DNA of 64,000 nt from Limnohabitans sp. MMS-10A-178 (GCF_003063375.1 NZ_NERY01000001.1:1736001-1800000); one strand, 5' to 3'; positions 36,567 to 47,159 are shown, numbered from the stretch's first letter. Made by a program: numbers and translations. The notes: a model not told the origin generated them from the letters alone.

Positions 36567-37682
36567 ATGCCACAGTCTTTTCCCCGCATTTCTTCTTTGT
36601 CCATGGTGTTGCTTCTTTTGAGCTGGGGCTTAACCGCTTGCACGCCCAAACAAGAAACCGCGGAACCCATTCGATCTGTCAAATTGTTCACGGTGGGTGA
36701 ATCCGATTTGAACGTGCAAGGGGAGTACGCGGCCGAGGTGCGGGCTCGAACTGAAAGTCGATTGGGATTTAGGGTGGGCGGCAAGATCTTGGTGCGCCAA
36801 GCTGAAGTTGGTCAGCGGGTTCAAGCTGGGCAAGTGTTGGCCGAAGTCGATGTTCAAGACTACGCGCTGGCTGCCCAGGCAGCTCAAGCCTTGGTGGTAG
36901 GAGCACGTTCGCAACGCGATTTGGCGGCTGCAGACTTCAAACGTTATGAGGCTCTGTTGGCCCAAAACTTCATCAGCGCAGCCGAATTGGAGAGGCGATC
37001 TACCACCCTGAAGGCCGCGCAAGCTTCATTGGATCAAGCGCTGGCGCAGGCCCAAGCGCAGTCCAATCAAGCAGGGTATGCCAAATTGATGGCCACCGTC
37101 TCTGGTGTGGTCACAGCTGTTGAGGCTGAGCCAGGGCAGGTGGTTTCGGCAGGGCAGCCGGTAGTGAGGTTTGCCCACGATGGTCCTCGCGATGCTGTTT
37201 TTGCAGTTCCTGAACATGTGGTGGGGCGCCTCAAATTGGGACAAAAAATGACGGTCACTGTGGGCAACACGCCGCAAACCATTCAAGGCCAGGTGCGAGA
37301 AATTGGTGCGAGTGCCGACCCCGCTACCCGAACATTCACTGTCAAGCTAGGGCTAGACAAAGCGGAGTCATTGCCCTTGGGCATCACCCTGAATGTGCAA
37401 GCGCCCCAACTTGCTGGAAGCCTATCAGATGTGATCAAAGTGCCCACCAGCGCCTTGCGCCAAGAAGCCAATCAGACCAGCGTCTGGGTGTATGACCCTC
37501 AAACTGCCACCGTGCTTTCTCAAGTGGTTCAGGTGGCAACTGCTGATGGCAATGAGGTGGTCATTGCTTCTGGGTTGAAGCCGGGTCAACAAATTGTGAG
37601 TGCAGGCGTACATGTTTTGTCACCTGGCCAAAAAGTGACGGTTTACAACGCCGCCGCCGCCCCTTCACCTGCAACAAAGTAA
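36567..37682 (+). CDS. RND efflux periplasmic adaptor lipoprotein (AcrA-like)
   Basis: A 371-residue protein from ATG 36567. A lipoprotein signal peptide ends in GLTAC (Cys25), so the adaptor is membrane-anchored by lipid. The first lipoyl half is RVGGKILVRQAEVGQRVQAG, then an alpha-hairpin rich in Ala/Gln, the second lipoyl half MATVSGVVTAVEAEPGQVV, a beta-barrel and the membrane-proximal domain ending VLSPGQKVTVY. This is the standard MexA/AcrA order. The permease gene follows after 3 bp. No outer-membrane channel gene is in the operon, so a TolC-type protein from elsewhere must complete the pump. Confidence 0.93.
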   Translation: MPQSFPRISSLSMVLLLLSWGLTACTPKQETAEPIRSVKLFTVGESDLNVQGEYAAEVRARTESRLGFRVGGKILVRQAEVGQRVQAGQVLAEVDVQDYALAAQAAQALVVGARSQRDLAAADFKRYEALLAQNFISAAELERRSTTLKAAQASLDQALAQAQAQSNQAGYAKLMATVSGVVTAVEAEPGQVVSAGQPVVRFAHDGPRDAVFAVPEHVVGRLKLGQKMTVTVGNTPQTIQGQVREIGASADPATRTFTVKLGLDKAESLPLGITLNVQAPQLAGSLSDVIKVPTSALRQEANQTSVWVYDPQTATVLSQVVQVATADGNEVVIASGLKPGQQIVSAGVHVLSPGQKVTVYNAAAAPSPATK

Positions 37683-37685
37683 ATC

Positions 37686-40600
37686 ATGCGCGCAGAACCA
37701 AAAACAGGTTTTAACCTGTCAAAGTGGGCCCTTGATCATCCTGCACTCACGCGGTATTTGATGCTGGTCTTGATGCTGTTGGGCGTCTTTGCTTTTTTCA
37801 ATTTGGGCCAAGACGAAGATCCTCCCTTCACATTTCGAGTGATGGTGGTAAGAGCCTATTGGCCTGGAGCAACGGCCCAACAAGTGGCTGAGCAAGTAAC
37901 CGATAAACTGGAGCGAACACTCCAAGAAGTACCCTTTGCAGACAAAATTCGCAGCTACTCCAAACCTGGCGAATCGCAGATTATTTTTCAAGTCAAAGAC
38001 TATTCCAAGCCCTCTGAAGTGGCCAATGTTTGGTACACAGTGCGCAAGAAAATAGGTGACATGCGCGGCAGCTTGCCTACGGGTGTGGTGGGGCCTTTCT
38101 TTATAGATGATTTTGGAGATGTGTATGGCGTGATTTATGCCTTGCAAGCAGATGGCTTCACACCAGCAGAAGTGAAGAAATTTGCAGACGATGTCAGGCA
38201 AAAAATATTGCGTGTTCAAGATGTTGCCAAGGTTGAACTTTTTGGTGTGCAAGATGAAAAAGTTTTCATCGAAATCTCTCAAAAGAAATTGGCGGTCATG
38301 GGCATTGACATGGGGGCAGTCATTGCCCAATTGGCACAGCAAAATGCCATTGAATCGGCGGGCACTTTGAATCTGCCCCAGGATGCTATTCAACTTCGTG
38401 TCAATGGGCAATTTAACAACTTGGAGTCACTCCGGCAAATGCCAATTCGCGGCTTTTCAGGGCAGCAAATTAAATTGGGTGATCTGGGAACCATCAAGCG
38501 CGATTACATCGATCCACCCCAAGTCAAAGTGCGGCACAACGGTGAGCCGGTTATTGGTTTGGGTGTGTCCATGGCCAAAGGGGGCGACATCATTGAGCTT
38601 GGCAAGGCCCTGAAAGTGAGCATTGCCAACATAGAAAAATCACTGCCCGTTGGTGTGAAATTGGTTCAAGTACAAGACCAGCCTCAAGCTGTGTCTAGTT
38701 CGGTCAACGAGTTTTTGAAAACATTGATCGAAGCCGTTGCCATTGTGTTGGCGGTGAGTTTCTTGTCTTTGGGTTTGCACAAGCGCCCCGGCATCCATCC
38801 ATTGTGGCGCCGCTGGACGCTAGACATTCGGCCTGGCTTGGTGGTGGGCATTACCATCCCCTTGGTGTTGTCCGTGACGTTTTTGGCCATGGATTATTTC
38901 AACATTGGCTTGCACAAAATTTCATTGGGCTCGCTCATCATTGCCTTGGGCTTGTTGGTGGACGATGCCATCATTGCGGTTGAAATGATGGTGAGAAAAA
39001 TGGAGGAGGGCTACGACAAAGTGCGTGCAGCCACCTTTGCCTATGAGCTTACAGCCATGCCCATGCTAACGGGCACCCTGATTACGGCGGCTGGGTTCTT
39101 GCCCATTGGTTTGGCCAAATCCATCACAGGTGAATACACCTTTGCCATCTTCGCTGTCACCGTCATTGCCTTGTTAATCAGCTGGGTGGCTTCGGTTTAT
39201 TTTGTGCCTTACTTGGGCACCTTGTTGTTGAAAGCGCCACCGCATGTGAACGCGTCAGAACAAGCGGTTATTCATGAAATGTTTGACACGCCTTTTTACA
39301 ACGCCTTTCGCAGAGCTGTCACTTGGTGCGTGTTCAATAAATGGAAAACCATTGCCATCACCCTGATTATTTTTGTGCTGGGCTTTGTGGGCATGGGCAA
39401 AGTTCAACAACAATTTTTCCCAGACTCCAGTCGGCCAGAAATCATGGTGGAGTTGTGGTTGCCTGAAGGTGCTAGTTTTGTGGCCAGCGAAGAAGTGGCC
39501 AAGCGCGTTGAAAAACGCTTGATGGCTGAGCAAGGTGTGAACTCAGTGAGCACGTGGGTGGGGTCTGGCGTGCCACGTTTTTATTTGCCGCTTGATCAAA
39601 TTTTCCCTCAGTCCAATGTTTCTCAGTTGATTGTGGTGTCCAAAGATTTGAAATACAGAGAGTCGCTGCGAGTCAAATTGCCCGCCGTGTTGGCTGCAGA
39701 ATTTCCAGAGGTTCGAGGGCGCGTCAAACTTTTGCCCAATGGCCCGCCTGTGCCTTACCCGGTGCAGTTTAGGGTGGTGGGCGCCGATCCTTTGGCGCTA
39801 CGCTTGAAGGCCGACGAAGTGAAGGCAGCTTTGCGCACCAACCCCAACACGCGCGGTGTGAACGACAACTGGAATGAGTCTGTCAAAGTCATTCGCTTGG
39901 AAGTCGATCAAGCCAAGGCGCGTGCTTTGGGTGTTACCAGCCAATCCATTGCCCAAGCTTCTAGAACCATTTCATCTGGATCGACCATTGGCCAATTTCG
40001 CGATGGCGACAAGCTGATTGACATTGTGTTCAGACAGCCCCAGTCTGAGCGCGATGCCATTACCGATTTGGCTGGCGCCTATGTTCCCACCGCTTCTGGA
40101 AAGTCCATTCCATTGTTGCAAATTGCCAAGCCAGTGTTCAATTGGGAGCCAGGCGTGATGTGGCGGGAAGGGCGAAGCTACGCCATCACGGTCAATGCCG
40201 ATGTGATTGAGGGTATTCAAGGTGCCACAGTAACTCAGCAGTTGCTGCCCGATTTGAAAAAAATAGAAGCCCAATGGCAGGAAAAAGATGCTGGCGAGTA
40301 CCGCATTGAAGTGGCGGGTGCAGTGGAAGAGAGCTCCAAAGGCTCTGCCTCCATTGCGGCGGGTATGCCGCTCATGCTGTTTGTCACCTTCACGCTATTG
40401 ATGCTTCAGCTCCAAAGTTTTAGCCGAGCTTTGTTGGTGTTCATTACCGGCCCACTTGGCATCGCCGGCGTTGCGGGCGCCTTGCTGGTTCTGGATCGGC
40501 CCTTTGGCTTTGTCGCTTTGCTGGGCGTCATTGCCCTGATGGGCATGATTCAACGAAATTCGGTCATTTTGATCGATCAAATTGAGCAAGACAGGGCTGC

Positions 40601-40838
40601 TGGTGTGCCTGCCTGGGAGGCGATTGTGGAGTCGGCTGTCAGGCGCTTGCGGCCCATTGTGTTGACCGCTGCTGCGGCTGTTTTGGCCATGATTCCACTC
40701 TCGCGAAGTGTTTTTTGGGGCCCAATGGCCGTGGCCATCATGGGGGGATTGATTGTGGCAACAGCCCTCACTTTGTTGGCTTTACCGGCCATGTATGCCG
40801 CCTGGTTCAAGATTGCGCCCCCACCTAAATCAGTCTAA
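37686..40838 (+). CDS. RND efflux transporter permease (AcrB/MexB family)
   Basis: A 1,050-residue inner-membrane transporter. It opens with NLSKWALDHPALTRYLMLVL (first membrane helix) and then FNLGQDEDPPFTFRVMVV, the usual pore-domain entry. The proton-relay Asp pair is in GLLVDDAIIAVEMM (Asp426-Asp427). A second half repeats the 6-helix plus large periplasmic loop arrangement from about residue 540, with the final helix bundle at LLGVIALMGMIQRNSVILID. Length and topology fit drug/proton antiporters. The QDEDPPF start is more like the MdtB/VexF- or metal/solvent-type subgroup than AcrB itself; the substrate cannot be assigned. Confidence 0.93.
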   Translation: MRAEPKTGFNLSKWALDHPALTRYLMLVLMLLGVFAFFNLGQDEDPPFTFRVMVVRAYWPGATAQQVAEQVTDKLERTLQEVPFADKIRSYSKPGESQIIFQVKDYSKPSEVANVWYTVRKKIGDMRGSLPTGVVGPFFIDDFGDVYGVIYALQADGFTPAEVKKFADDVRQKILRVQDVAKVELFGVQDEKVFIEISQKKLAVMGIDMGAVIAQLAQQNAIESAGTLNLPQDAIQLRVNGQFNNLESLRQMPIRGFSGQQIKLGDLGTIKRDYIDPPQVKVRHNGEPVIGLGVSMAKGGDIIELGKALKVSIANIEKSLPVGVKLVQVQDQPQAVSSSVNEFLKTLIEAVAIVLAVSFLSLGLHKRPGIHPLWRRWTLDIRPGLVVGITIPLVLSVTFLAMDYFNIGLHKISLGSLIIALGLLVDDAIIAVEMMVRKMEEGYDKVRAATFAYELTAMPMLTGTLITAAGFLPIGLAKSITGEYTFAIFAVTVIALLISWVASVYFVPYLGTLLLKAPPHVNASEQAVIHEMFDTPFYNAFRRAVTWCVFNKWKTIAITLIIFVLGFVGMGKVQQQFFPDSSRPEIMVELWLPEGASFVASEEVAKRVEKRLMAEQGVNSVSTWVGSGVPRFYLPLDQIFPQSNVSQLIVVSKDLKYRESLRVKLPAVLAAEFPEVRGRVKLLPNGPPVPYPVQFRVVGADPLALRLKADEVKAALRTNPNTRGVNDNWNESVKVIRLEVDQAKARALGVTSQSIAQASRTISSGSTIGQFRDGDKLIDIVFRQPQSERDAITDLAGAYVPTASGKSIPLLQIAKPVFNWEPGVMWREGRSYAITVNADVIEGIQGATVTQQLLPDLKKIEAQWQEKDAGEYRIEVAGAVEESSKGSASIAAGMPLMLFVTFTLLMLQLQSFSRALLVFITGPLGIAGVAGALLVLDRPFGFVALLGVIALMGMIQRNSVILIDQIEQDRAAGVPAWEAIVESAVRRLRPIVLTAAAAVLAMIPLSRSVFWGPMAVAIMGGLIVATALTLLALPAMYAAWFKIAPPPKSV

Positions 40839-40932
40839 ACCCGACGAGGGAAAGGGGGACTTCAGCCCAGAAGTCCTCACTTCCATGGTTAAAATAGAAG
40901 GTTGACCGATTCAACCCATATCGATGGGACCC

Positions 40933-41019
40933 GCGCGGGTGGCGAAATTGGTAGACGCACCAGGTTTAGGTCCTGACGGTAGCAATACTGTGCGGGTTCG
41001 AGTCCCGCCCCGCGCACCA
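40933..41019 (+). tRNA. tRNA-Leu (anticodon TAG)
   Basis: An 87-nt cloverleaf. The acceptor stem GCGCGGG pairs with CCCGCGC before ACCA. The D-arm segment is TGGCGAAATTGGTAGACGCA and the anticodon loop TTTAGGT gives TAG. A long variable arm (class II) is present and the T-arm is GCGGGTTCGAGTCCCGC. The CCA end is encoded. It lies just upstream of tig, an arrangement common in Burkholderiales. Confidence 0.97.
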
Positions 41020-41039
41020 CTTACTAACAAGAGAAGACC

Positions 41040-42353
41040 ATGGCAGTTACTGTAGAAACATTGGAAAAATTGGAACGCAAAATCAGCTTGTCACTGCCTG
41101 TGACGGTCATCCAATCTGAAGTTGATGCTCGTTTGAAGAAAATGGCACGCACCGTCAAGATGGACGGTTTCCGTCCTGGCAAAGTGCCCATGAACGTGGT
41201 GGCACAGCGCTATGGTTACTCAGTGCAGTACGAAGTCATGAACGACAAAGTGGGCGAGGCATTTGCCTTGGCCGCCAATGAAGCCAAAGTGCGCGTTGCT
41301 GGCCAACCCCGCATTTCTGAAAAAGAAGGCGCACCTGAAGGTGAGTTGGCTTTTGATGCCATCTTCGAGGTGTATCCCGAAGTCAAATTGGGCGACCTCA
41401 GTGCTGCTACGGTTGAAAAGCTCAGCGCCGAAGTGACCGAAGAAGCCATTGACAAAACGGTCGATATTTTGCGCAAGCAACGCCGCACTTTCTCGCAGCG
41501 CCCAGCTGCTGAAGCGGCCATCGATGGCGATCGTGTGACGGTCGATTTCGAAGGCAAAATTGACGGTGAAGTGTTTTCTGGCGGCAAAGCTGCCGACTTC
41601 CAATTCTTGGTGGGCGAAGGCCAGATGCTGAAAGAATTTGAAGAGGCTGTTCGCGGTATGAAAAATGGCGAAAGCAAAACTTTCCCATTGTCATTCCCTG
41701 CCGATTACCAGGGTCAAGATGTGGCCGGCAAAACAGCCGACTTCTTGGTCACCGTGAAGAAAATTGAAGCGGCTCATTTGCCCGAAGTGAACGAAGCCTT
41801 GGCCAAGTCCTTGGGCATTGCAGACGCTTCTGTTGAAGGCCTGCGTGCCGACATCCGCAAAAACCTCGAGCGCGAAGTTAAGTTCCGTTTGTTGGGTCGC
41901 AACAAACAAGCCGCAATGAACGCTTTGGTTGAAAAAGCCGAGCTCGATTTGCCCAATTCAGTGGTGCAGAGCGAAATTGAGCGTTTGAAAGAAGGCGCCC
42001 GCGCCGACCTCAAACAGCGCGGTATCAAAGACGCCGACAAAGCCCCCATTCCCGACGACATCTTCCGCCCCCAAGCTGAAAGCCGTGTGCGTTTGGGCTT
42101 GGTGGTGGCTGAGTTGGTCAAGGCCAACACCTTGAACGCCACTGAAGCGCAAATCAAAGCCCACATTGAAGAGTTGGCTTCTAGTTACGAGCGTCCCGAC
42201 GATGTGGTGCGTTGGTACTATAGTGACAACCAGCGCATGTCTGAAGTTGAAGCAGTGGTCATTGAGACCAACGTGGCTGACTTCATCATGTCTAAGGCCA
42301 AAGTCACTGAAAAAACCATCTCCTTTGACGAGTTGATGGGTCAACAGGCTTAA
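41040..42353 (+). CDS. tig: trigger factor, ribosome-associated chaperone
   Basis: A 437-residue protein. The N-terminal ribosome-binding signature GFRPGKVP is at residues 43-50. The FKBP-type prolyl isomerase domain spans about 160-245 ([20 protein letters not shown]). The long helical C-terminal domain completes the cradle. It holds nascent chains at the ribosomal exit tunnel and isomerises prolyl bonds. The start is supported by a purine-rich AAGAGAAG just upstream. It is followed by clpP, clpX and lon in the usual order. Confidence 0.98.
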   Translation: MAVTVETLEKLERKISLSLPVTVIQSEVDARLKKMARTVKMDGFRPGKVPMNVVAQRYGYSVQYEVMNDKVGEAFALAANEAKVRVAGQPRISEKEGAPEGELAFDAIFEVYPEVKLGDLSAATVEKLSAEVTEEAIDKTVDILRKQRRTFSQRPAAEAAIDGDRVTVDFEGKIDGEVFSGGKAADFQFLVGEGQMLKEFEEAVRGMKNGESKTFPLSFPADYQGQDVAGKTADFLVTVKKIEAAHLPEVNEALAKSLGIADASVEGLRADIRKNLEREVKFRLLGRNKQAAMNALVEKAELDLPNSVVQSEIERLKEGARADLKQRGIKDADKAPIPDDIFRPQAESRVRLGLVVAELVKANTLNATEAQIKAHIEELASSYERPDDVVRWYYSDNQRMSEVEAVVIETNVADFIMSKAKVTEKTISFDELMGQQA

Positions 42354-42415
42354 GAGCCGATTTAAGCCAAGCGCCTCGCATTTTTCGTATTTACCAACAT
42401 CTGTTTGGAACCACC

Positions 42416-43024
42416 ATGAATTCACTCGATATTCAAGCCTTGGGCAATGTGCCCATGGTGATCGAAACGTCAGGCCGCGGTGAGCGCGCCTACGACATTT
42501 ACTCCCGCTTGCTCAAAGAACGGGTGATCTTCTTGGTGGGCGAAGTCAATGACTACACCGCCAACTCGGTGGTGGCCCAATTGTTGTTTTTGGAAAGCGA
42601 AAACCCCGAGAAGGACATCTCTTTCTACATCAACTCACCCGGCGGTTCGGTCAGTGCTGGCATGGCCATCTACGACACCATGAACTTCATCAAACCCGAT
42701 GTGTCTACCCTGTGTACCGGCATGGCAGCCAGCATGGGCGCATTTTTGTTGTCCGCTGGCACCAAGGGCAAGCGTTTTTCATTGCCCAACTCCAAGGTCA
42801 TGATTCACCAGCCTTTGGGCGGAACGCGCGGTCAAGCCACCGAAATTGAGATTCACGCCCGTGAAATTCTCAAAACTCGCGAACAACTCAACAGAATATT
42901 GGCTGAAAACACCGGCCAGCCTTTGGAAAAGATCCAACTCGACACCGAGCGCGACTACTATCTATCGGCCGATGAAGCCAAAGAATACGGTTTAATTGAC
43001 CAAGTTATTGCAAAACGTCCCTGA
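42416..43024 (+). CDS. clpP: ATP-dependent Clp protease proteolytic subunit
   Basis: A 202-residue serine peptidase. The catalytic triad is Ser106 ([11 protein letters not shown]), His131 ([10 protein letters not shown]) and Asp180 (TERDYYLS), each five residues lower than in the E. coli precursor, so the enzyme is intact. It forms the double-heptamer chamber that degrades proteins fed by ClpX or ClpA. It lies 62 bp after tig. Confidence 0.98.
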   Translation: MNSLDIQALGNVPMVIETSGRGERAYDIYSRLLKERVIFLVGEVNDYTANSVVAQLLFLESENPEKDISFYINSPGGSVSAGMAIYDTMNFIKPDVSTLCTGMAASMGAFLLSAGTKGKRFSLPNSKVMIHQPLGGTRGQATEIEIHAREILKTREQLNRILAENTGQPLEKIQLDTERDYYLSADEAKEYGLIDQVIAKRP

Positions 43025-43074
43025 GACGCAACAAACCAGGGGTGAAATGAAGATTTCTGCCCTGTTTTTTGAAG

Positions 43075-43108
43075 ACGGCGCCCCCTTTCATGGAGAGCGC
43101 CGTTTTTC
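43075..43108 (+). terminator. Rho-independent-like hairpin between clpP and clpX
   Basis: The stem ACGGCGC (43075-43081) pairs with GCGCCGT (43097-43103) and is followed by TTTTCTTT. It probably ends or attenuates clpP transcripts, with clpX then needing read-through or its own promoter in the remaining 40 bp. Confidence 0.75.
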
Positions 43109-43149
43109 TTTCGCTATCATAGGGAAAATAGAACCACAGGGCGTCGTTT

Positions 43150-44415
43150 ATGGCCGATAAAAAAGGCTCAGTTACCGAAAAGAATTTGTATTGTTCCTTC
43201 TGCGGCAAAAGCCAGCACGAGGTGAAGAAGCTCATTGCGGGCCCGTCGGTCTTCATTTGCGATGAGTGCATTGACTTGTGCAACGACATCATTCGCGATG
43301 AATTGCCTGTTACCGAAATTGCCAAAGACGCCAAATCTGGTCTGCCCACACCACTTGATATCAAAAGCAATTTAGACAATTACGTCATTGGCCAAGAAAA
43401 AGCCAAGCGCACTTTGGCGGTGGCTGTTTACAACCACTACAAGCGCCTGCGTCACAAAGAAGTTGCCAAGAAAGACGAAGTCGAATTGGCTAAGAGCAAC
43501 ATCTTGCTCATTGGCCCCACAGGCTCTGGCAAAACGTTGTTGGCTCAAACCTTGGCACGCATGCTCGATGTGCCATTCGTCATGGCCGATGCCACCACAC
43601 TCACAGAGGCTGGCTATGTGGGCGAAGACGTTGAAAACATCGTGTCCAAGTTGCTGCAAAGCTGCAACTACGACGTTGATCGCGCCCAACGTGGCATTGT
43701 CTACATCGACGAGATTGACAAAATCACCCGCAAATCAGACAACCCCTCCATCACGCGCGACGTGTCGGGCGAGGGCGTTCAGCAAGCGCTGCTCAAGCTG
43801 ATTGAAGGCACCATGGCCAGCGTGCCACCGCAAGGCGGCCGCAAGCACCCCAATCAAGACTTCTTGCAAATTGACACCACCAACATTTTGTTCATTTGCG
43901 GTGGTGCGTTTGCAGGTTTAGAAAAAGTCATCGAGAACCGCACAGAAGCCTCTGGCATTGGTTTTGGTGCGGTGGTCAAAAGCAAAAAGCAACGCTCTCT
44001 GACCGAAGTTTTCACTGAAGTTGAACCCGAAGATTTAATCAAGTTTGGCCTCATCCCCGAATTGGTGGGTCGTATGCCCGTGGTGGCCACCCTCACCGAG
44101 CTCACTGAAGAGGCCTTGGTTCAAATTTTGACGGAACCCAAAAACGCCTTGGTCAAACAATTTGGCCAGTTGCTTAACATGGAAGGCGTTGACCTGGAAA
44201 TCAGACCCGAAGCCCTGCACGCCATTGCCAAGAAAGCCTTGGCACGCAAAACAGGTGCACGCGGTTTGCGTTCTATTTTGGAGCAAGCCCTCATCGACAC
44301 CATGTTTGACTTGCCCAATACAAGCAATGTCGAAAAAGTGGTGGTTGATGCATCCACCATTGAAGACAACCACACTCCTTTGCTGGTCTACCGAGAGTCG
44401 GCCAAGCAAGCTTGA
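43150..44415 (+). CDS. clpX: ATP-dependent Clp protease ATP-binding subunit
   Basis: A 421-residue AAA+ unfoldase. The N-terminal zinc-binding domain has Cys15, Cys18, Cys37 and Cys40 (YCSFCGK and FICDEC). Walker A is GPTGSGKT at 122-129, and Walker B is in [10 protein letters not shown]. The ClpP-docking IGF loop is present in SGIGFGAVV, and the pore-loop GYVGEDVEN is intact. It recognises tagged substrates, unfolds them and threads them into ClpP. It shares the cluster with clpP but is separated from it by a terminator-like hairpin. Confidence 0.98.
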   Translation: MADKKGSVTEKNLYCSFCGKSQHEVKKLIAGPSVFICDECIDLCNDIIRDELPVTEIAKDAKSGLPTPLDIKSNLDNYVIGQEKAKRTLAVAVYNHYKRLRHKEVAKKDEVELAKSNILLIGPTGSGKTLLAQTLARMLDVPFVMADATTLTEAGYVGEDVENIVSKLLQSCNYDVDRAQRGIVYIDEIDKITRKSDNPSITRDVSGEGVQQALLKLIEGTMASVPPQGGRKHPNQDFLQIDTTNILFICGGAFAGLEKVIENRTEASGIGFGAVVKSKKQRSLTEVFTEVEPEDLIKFGLIPELVGRMPVVATLTELTEEALVQILTEPKNALVKQFGQLLNMEGVDLEIRPEALHAIAKKALARKTGARGLRSILEQALIDTMFDLPNTSNVEKVVVDASTIEDNHTPLLVYRESAKQA

Positions 44416-44467
44416 ATATTCTCCAGCCCACCCCCTGACCCCGATGAAAAACCCTACTTGTTCAAGG

Positions 44468-44496
44468 CTTGAAATCGGGAAAACAGGGTCCATCTA
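44468..44496 (+). promoter_or_regulatory. sigma-32-like heat-shock promoter upstream of lon
   Basis: CTTGAAA (44468-44474) followed after 13 bp by GTCCATCTA (44488-44496) matches the heat-shock pattern CTTGAAA-N13-15-CCCCATNT in most positions. The spacing and placement 24 bp before the lon start fit. This would make lon heat-inducible, as in other proteobacteria. Confidence 0.6.
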
Positions 44497-44519
44497 TCCC
44501 CAATAACCTAGGGAATCAC

Positions 44520-46952
44520 ATGTCTGGACACACCCCATTGCCCGCCGAATTACTCGACCTGCCCATGTTGCCGCTGCGCGATGTGGTGGTCTTTCCACAC
44601 ATGGTCATCCCGCTCTTTGTGGGTCGCCCCAAAAGCATCAAAGCGCTTGAAAGCGCCATGCTCACCGATCGCCGCATCATGCTGGTGGCGCAAAAAACGG
44701 CCGCCAAAGACGAGCCTGAGGCTACCGACATGTTTGAAGTGGGCTGCGTGTCCACCATCTTGCAAATGCTCAAGCTGCCTGACGGCACCGTCAAGGTGTT
44801 GGTTGAAGGACAGCAGCGCGCCAAAGTGAAAAACATCACCGATGGCGAAGCGCATTTTGTGGCCACCGTTTTGCCGGTGGAAGTTGCGGCAGAAAAGGCC
44901 GAGCAAAGCAGCGAGATTGAAGCGCTGCGCCGTGCTGTGATGCAGCAGTTTGACCAATACGTCAAACTGAATAAAAAGATTCCGCCAGAAATACTCACCT
45001 CTATTTCCAGCATCGATGAACCCGGCCGCTTGGCCGACACCATTGCCGCTCACTTGCCCTTGAAGTTAGAAAACAAGCAAGTGGTGCTCGACTTGGCCAG
45101 CATTCGCGATCGCCTTGAAAACTTGTTTACCCAACTCGAGCGTGAAGTCGACATTCTCAATGTGGACAAAAAAATCCGTGGCCGCGTCAAGCGCCAGATG
45201 GAAAAAAATCAGCGTGATTTTTATTTGAACGAGCAAGTTAAAGCCATTCAAAAAGAACTCGGTGAAGGCGAAGAGGGCGCCGACATCGAAGAAATTGAAA
45301 AGAAAATCAAAGCCGCCAAAATGCCTGCTGAAGCACGCAAGAAGGCCGATGCTGAATTGAAGAAACTCAAGCTCATGTCACCCATGTCAGCTGAAGCTTC
45401 AGTGGTGCGCAACTACATTGAGGTGCTGACTGGTTTGCCGTGGAGCAAAAAGACCAAAATCAAACACGACTTGGGCAATGCTGAAGTGGTGTTGAACGAA
45501 GACCACTATGGTCTTGAAAAAGTCAAAGACCGCATCATGGAATATCTGGCGGTGCAGCAGCGCGTTGACAAAGTGAAAGCGCCTATTCTGTGTTTGGTTG
45601 GACCTCCAGGTGTGGGCAAAACATCTTTGGGTCAATCGATTGCAAAAGCCACTGGCCGCAAATATGTGCGCATGGCTTTGGGTGGTATGCGCGATGAAGC
45701 CGAGATTCGGGGTCACCGCCGTACTTACATTGGCGCCATGCCAGGCAAAGTATTGCAAAGCCTCACCAAGGTGGGCACTCGCAATCCATTGTTCTTGCTT
45801 GATGAAATTGACAAGCTGGGCACCGACTTTCGCGGCGATCCCTCCAGCGCATTGCTCGAGGTGTTAGACCCCGAACAAAATCACACCTTTGGCGATCACT
45901 ATGTGGAGGTAGATTTTGATTTGAGCGACGTCATGTTCGTGGCCACCTCCAACTCCATGAACATTCCTTCTGCGCTGCTAGACCGCATGGAAGTGATTCG
46001 TTTGTCAGGCTACACCGAAGACGAAAAGACCAGCATTGCCATTAAGTATTTGCTACCGAAGCAATTGAAAAACAATGGCGTTAAGCCAGAAGAACTCAAT
46101 ATCAGCGATGCTGCGGTGCGTGATGTGGTGCGCTACTACACCCGTGAGGCTGGCGTGCGTTCACTTGAGCGCGAGTTGTCTAAAATTTGCCGTAAAGTGG
46201 TCAAGAGCTTGTTGCTCAAACAAATGACAGCGCCTGTGTTGGTCACCCCCGACAACTTGAACGATTTCTTGGGTGTACAAAAGTACACCTATGGCCGCGC
46301 AGAAGCTGCCAACCAAGTGGGCCAAGTGGTTGGCTTGGCTTGGACCGAAGTGGGTGGCGATTTGCTCACCATCGAGGCCGCCCTCATGCCTGGTAAAGGC
46401 GTGATCACACGCACTGGCTCCTTGGGTGACGTGATGAAAGAGTCGGTAGAGGCTGCTCGCACTGTGGTGCGAAGCCGTGCTCGCATGTTGGGCATCAAAG
46501 ACGACGTGTTTGAGAAAAAAGACTTGCACATTCACGTGCCCGATGGCGCAACCCCCAAAGACGGCCCAAGCGCTGGCGCTGCCATGACCACGGCCATGGT
46601 GTCGGCCATGACCGGCATTCCTGTGCGGGCCGATGTGGCCATGACGGGCGAAATTACATTGCGCGGCGAAGTGACAGCCATTGGCGGCTTGAAAGAAAAA
46701 CTGCTGGCCGCTTTGCGCGGTGGCATCAAGACGGTTTTGATTCCAGAAGACAACGTGAAAGACCTGCAAGACATTCCCGAGAATGTCAAAAATGGCCTAG
46801 AAATTGTGCCTGTGAAGTGGCTAGACAAAGTTCTTGAAGTTGCCCTTGAAAAGATGCCCCAACCCTTGCCAGAAGAAGAGCTTGCTGCAGTAGAAGCACC
46901 GGTGGTTTCAGAGGCAAAGTCCGATCCCAAAGCAGGGGCCATCAAGCATTGA
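44520..46952 (+). CDS. lon: ATP-dependent Lon protease
   Basis: An 810-residue protein from ATG 44520, preceded by TAGGGAA. The track start at TTG 44469 overlaps the promoter and adds residues not found in Lon. The N-terminal substrate domain opens LPMLPLRDVVVFPHMVIPLF. Walker A is GPPGVGKT (361-368). The Ser-Lys catalytic dyad is Ser684 (KDGPSAGAAM) and Lys727 (GGLKEKLLAA), with the same 43-residue spacing as E. coli Lon. It degrades misfolded and regulatory proteins in the cytoplasm. The Glu/Ala-rich tail after residue 780 is typical. Confidence 0.98.
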   Translation: MSGHTPLPAELLDLPMLPLRDVVVFPHMVIPLFVGRPKSIKALESAMLTDRRIMLVAQKTAAKDEPEATDMFEVGCVSTILQMLKLPDGTVKVLVEGQQRAKVKNITDGEAHFVATVLPVEVAAEKAEQSSEIEALRRAVMQQFDQYVKLNKKIPPEILTSISSIDEPGRLADTIAAHLPLKLENKQVVLDLASIRDRLENLFTQLEREVDILNVDKKIRGRVKRQMEKNQRDFYLNEQVKAIQKELGEGEEGADIEEIEKKIKAAKMPAEARKKADAELKKLKLMSPMSAEASVVRNYIEVLTGLPWSKKTKIKHDLGNAEVVLNEDHYGLEKVKDRIMEYLAVQQRVDKVKAPILCLVGPPGVGKTSLGQSIAKATGRKYVRMALGGMRDEAEIRGHRRTYIGAMPGKVLQSLTKVGTRNPLFLLDEIDKLGTDFRGDPSSALLEVLDPEQNHTFGDHYVEVDFDLSDVMFVATSNSMNIPSALLDRMEVIRLSGYTEDEKTSIAIKYLLPKQLKNNGVKPEELNISDAAVRDVVRYYTREAGVRSLERELSKICRKVVKSLLLKQMTAPVLVTPDNLNDFLGVQKYTYGRAEAANQVGQVVGLAWTEVGGDLLTIEAALMPGKGVITRTGSLGDVMKESVEAARTVVRSRARMLGIKDDVFEKKDLHIHVPDGATPKDGPSAGAAMTTAMVSAMTGIPVRADVAMTGEITLRGEVTAIGGLKEKLLAALRGGIKTVLIPEDNVKDLQDIPENVKNGLEIVPVKWLDKVLEVALEKMPQPLPEEELAAVEAPVVSEAKSDPKAGAIKH

Positions 46953-47048
46953 GCAAAATTTTTGAGAGGCTTTAATTTCTCACAAAAATTGCGCTACAAT
47001 CCGTCCAACGCTGTCAAACTGGCATAGAATGCTGAGTTGATTGCAAAT

Positions 47049-47124
47049 GCGGGATTAGCTCAGTTGGTAGAGCGATACCTTGCCAAGGTATAGGTCGAGA
47101 GTTCGAGCCTCTTATCCCGCTCCA
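47049..47124 (+). tRNA. tRNA-Gly (anticodon GCC)
   Basis: A 76-nt cloverleaf. The acceptor GCGGGAT pairs with ATCCCGC. The D-arm is TAGCTCAGTTGGTAGAGC, the anticodon loop TTGCCAA reads GCC, the T-arm contains GAGTTCGAGCCTC, and CCA is encoded. It lies about 96 bp after lon and is followed by its own terminator. Confidence 0.97.
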
Positions 47125-47159
47125 AACATTGAACTATGAACCAACATTGTTCAGCAAAT

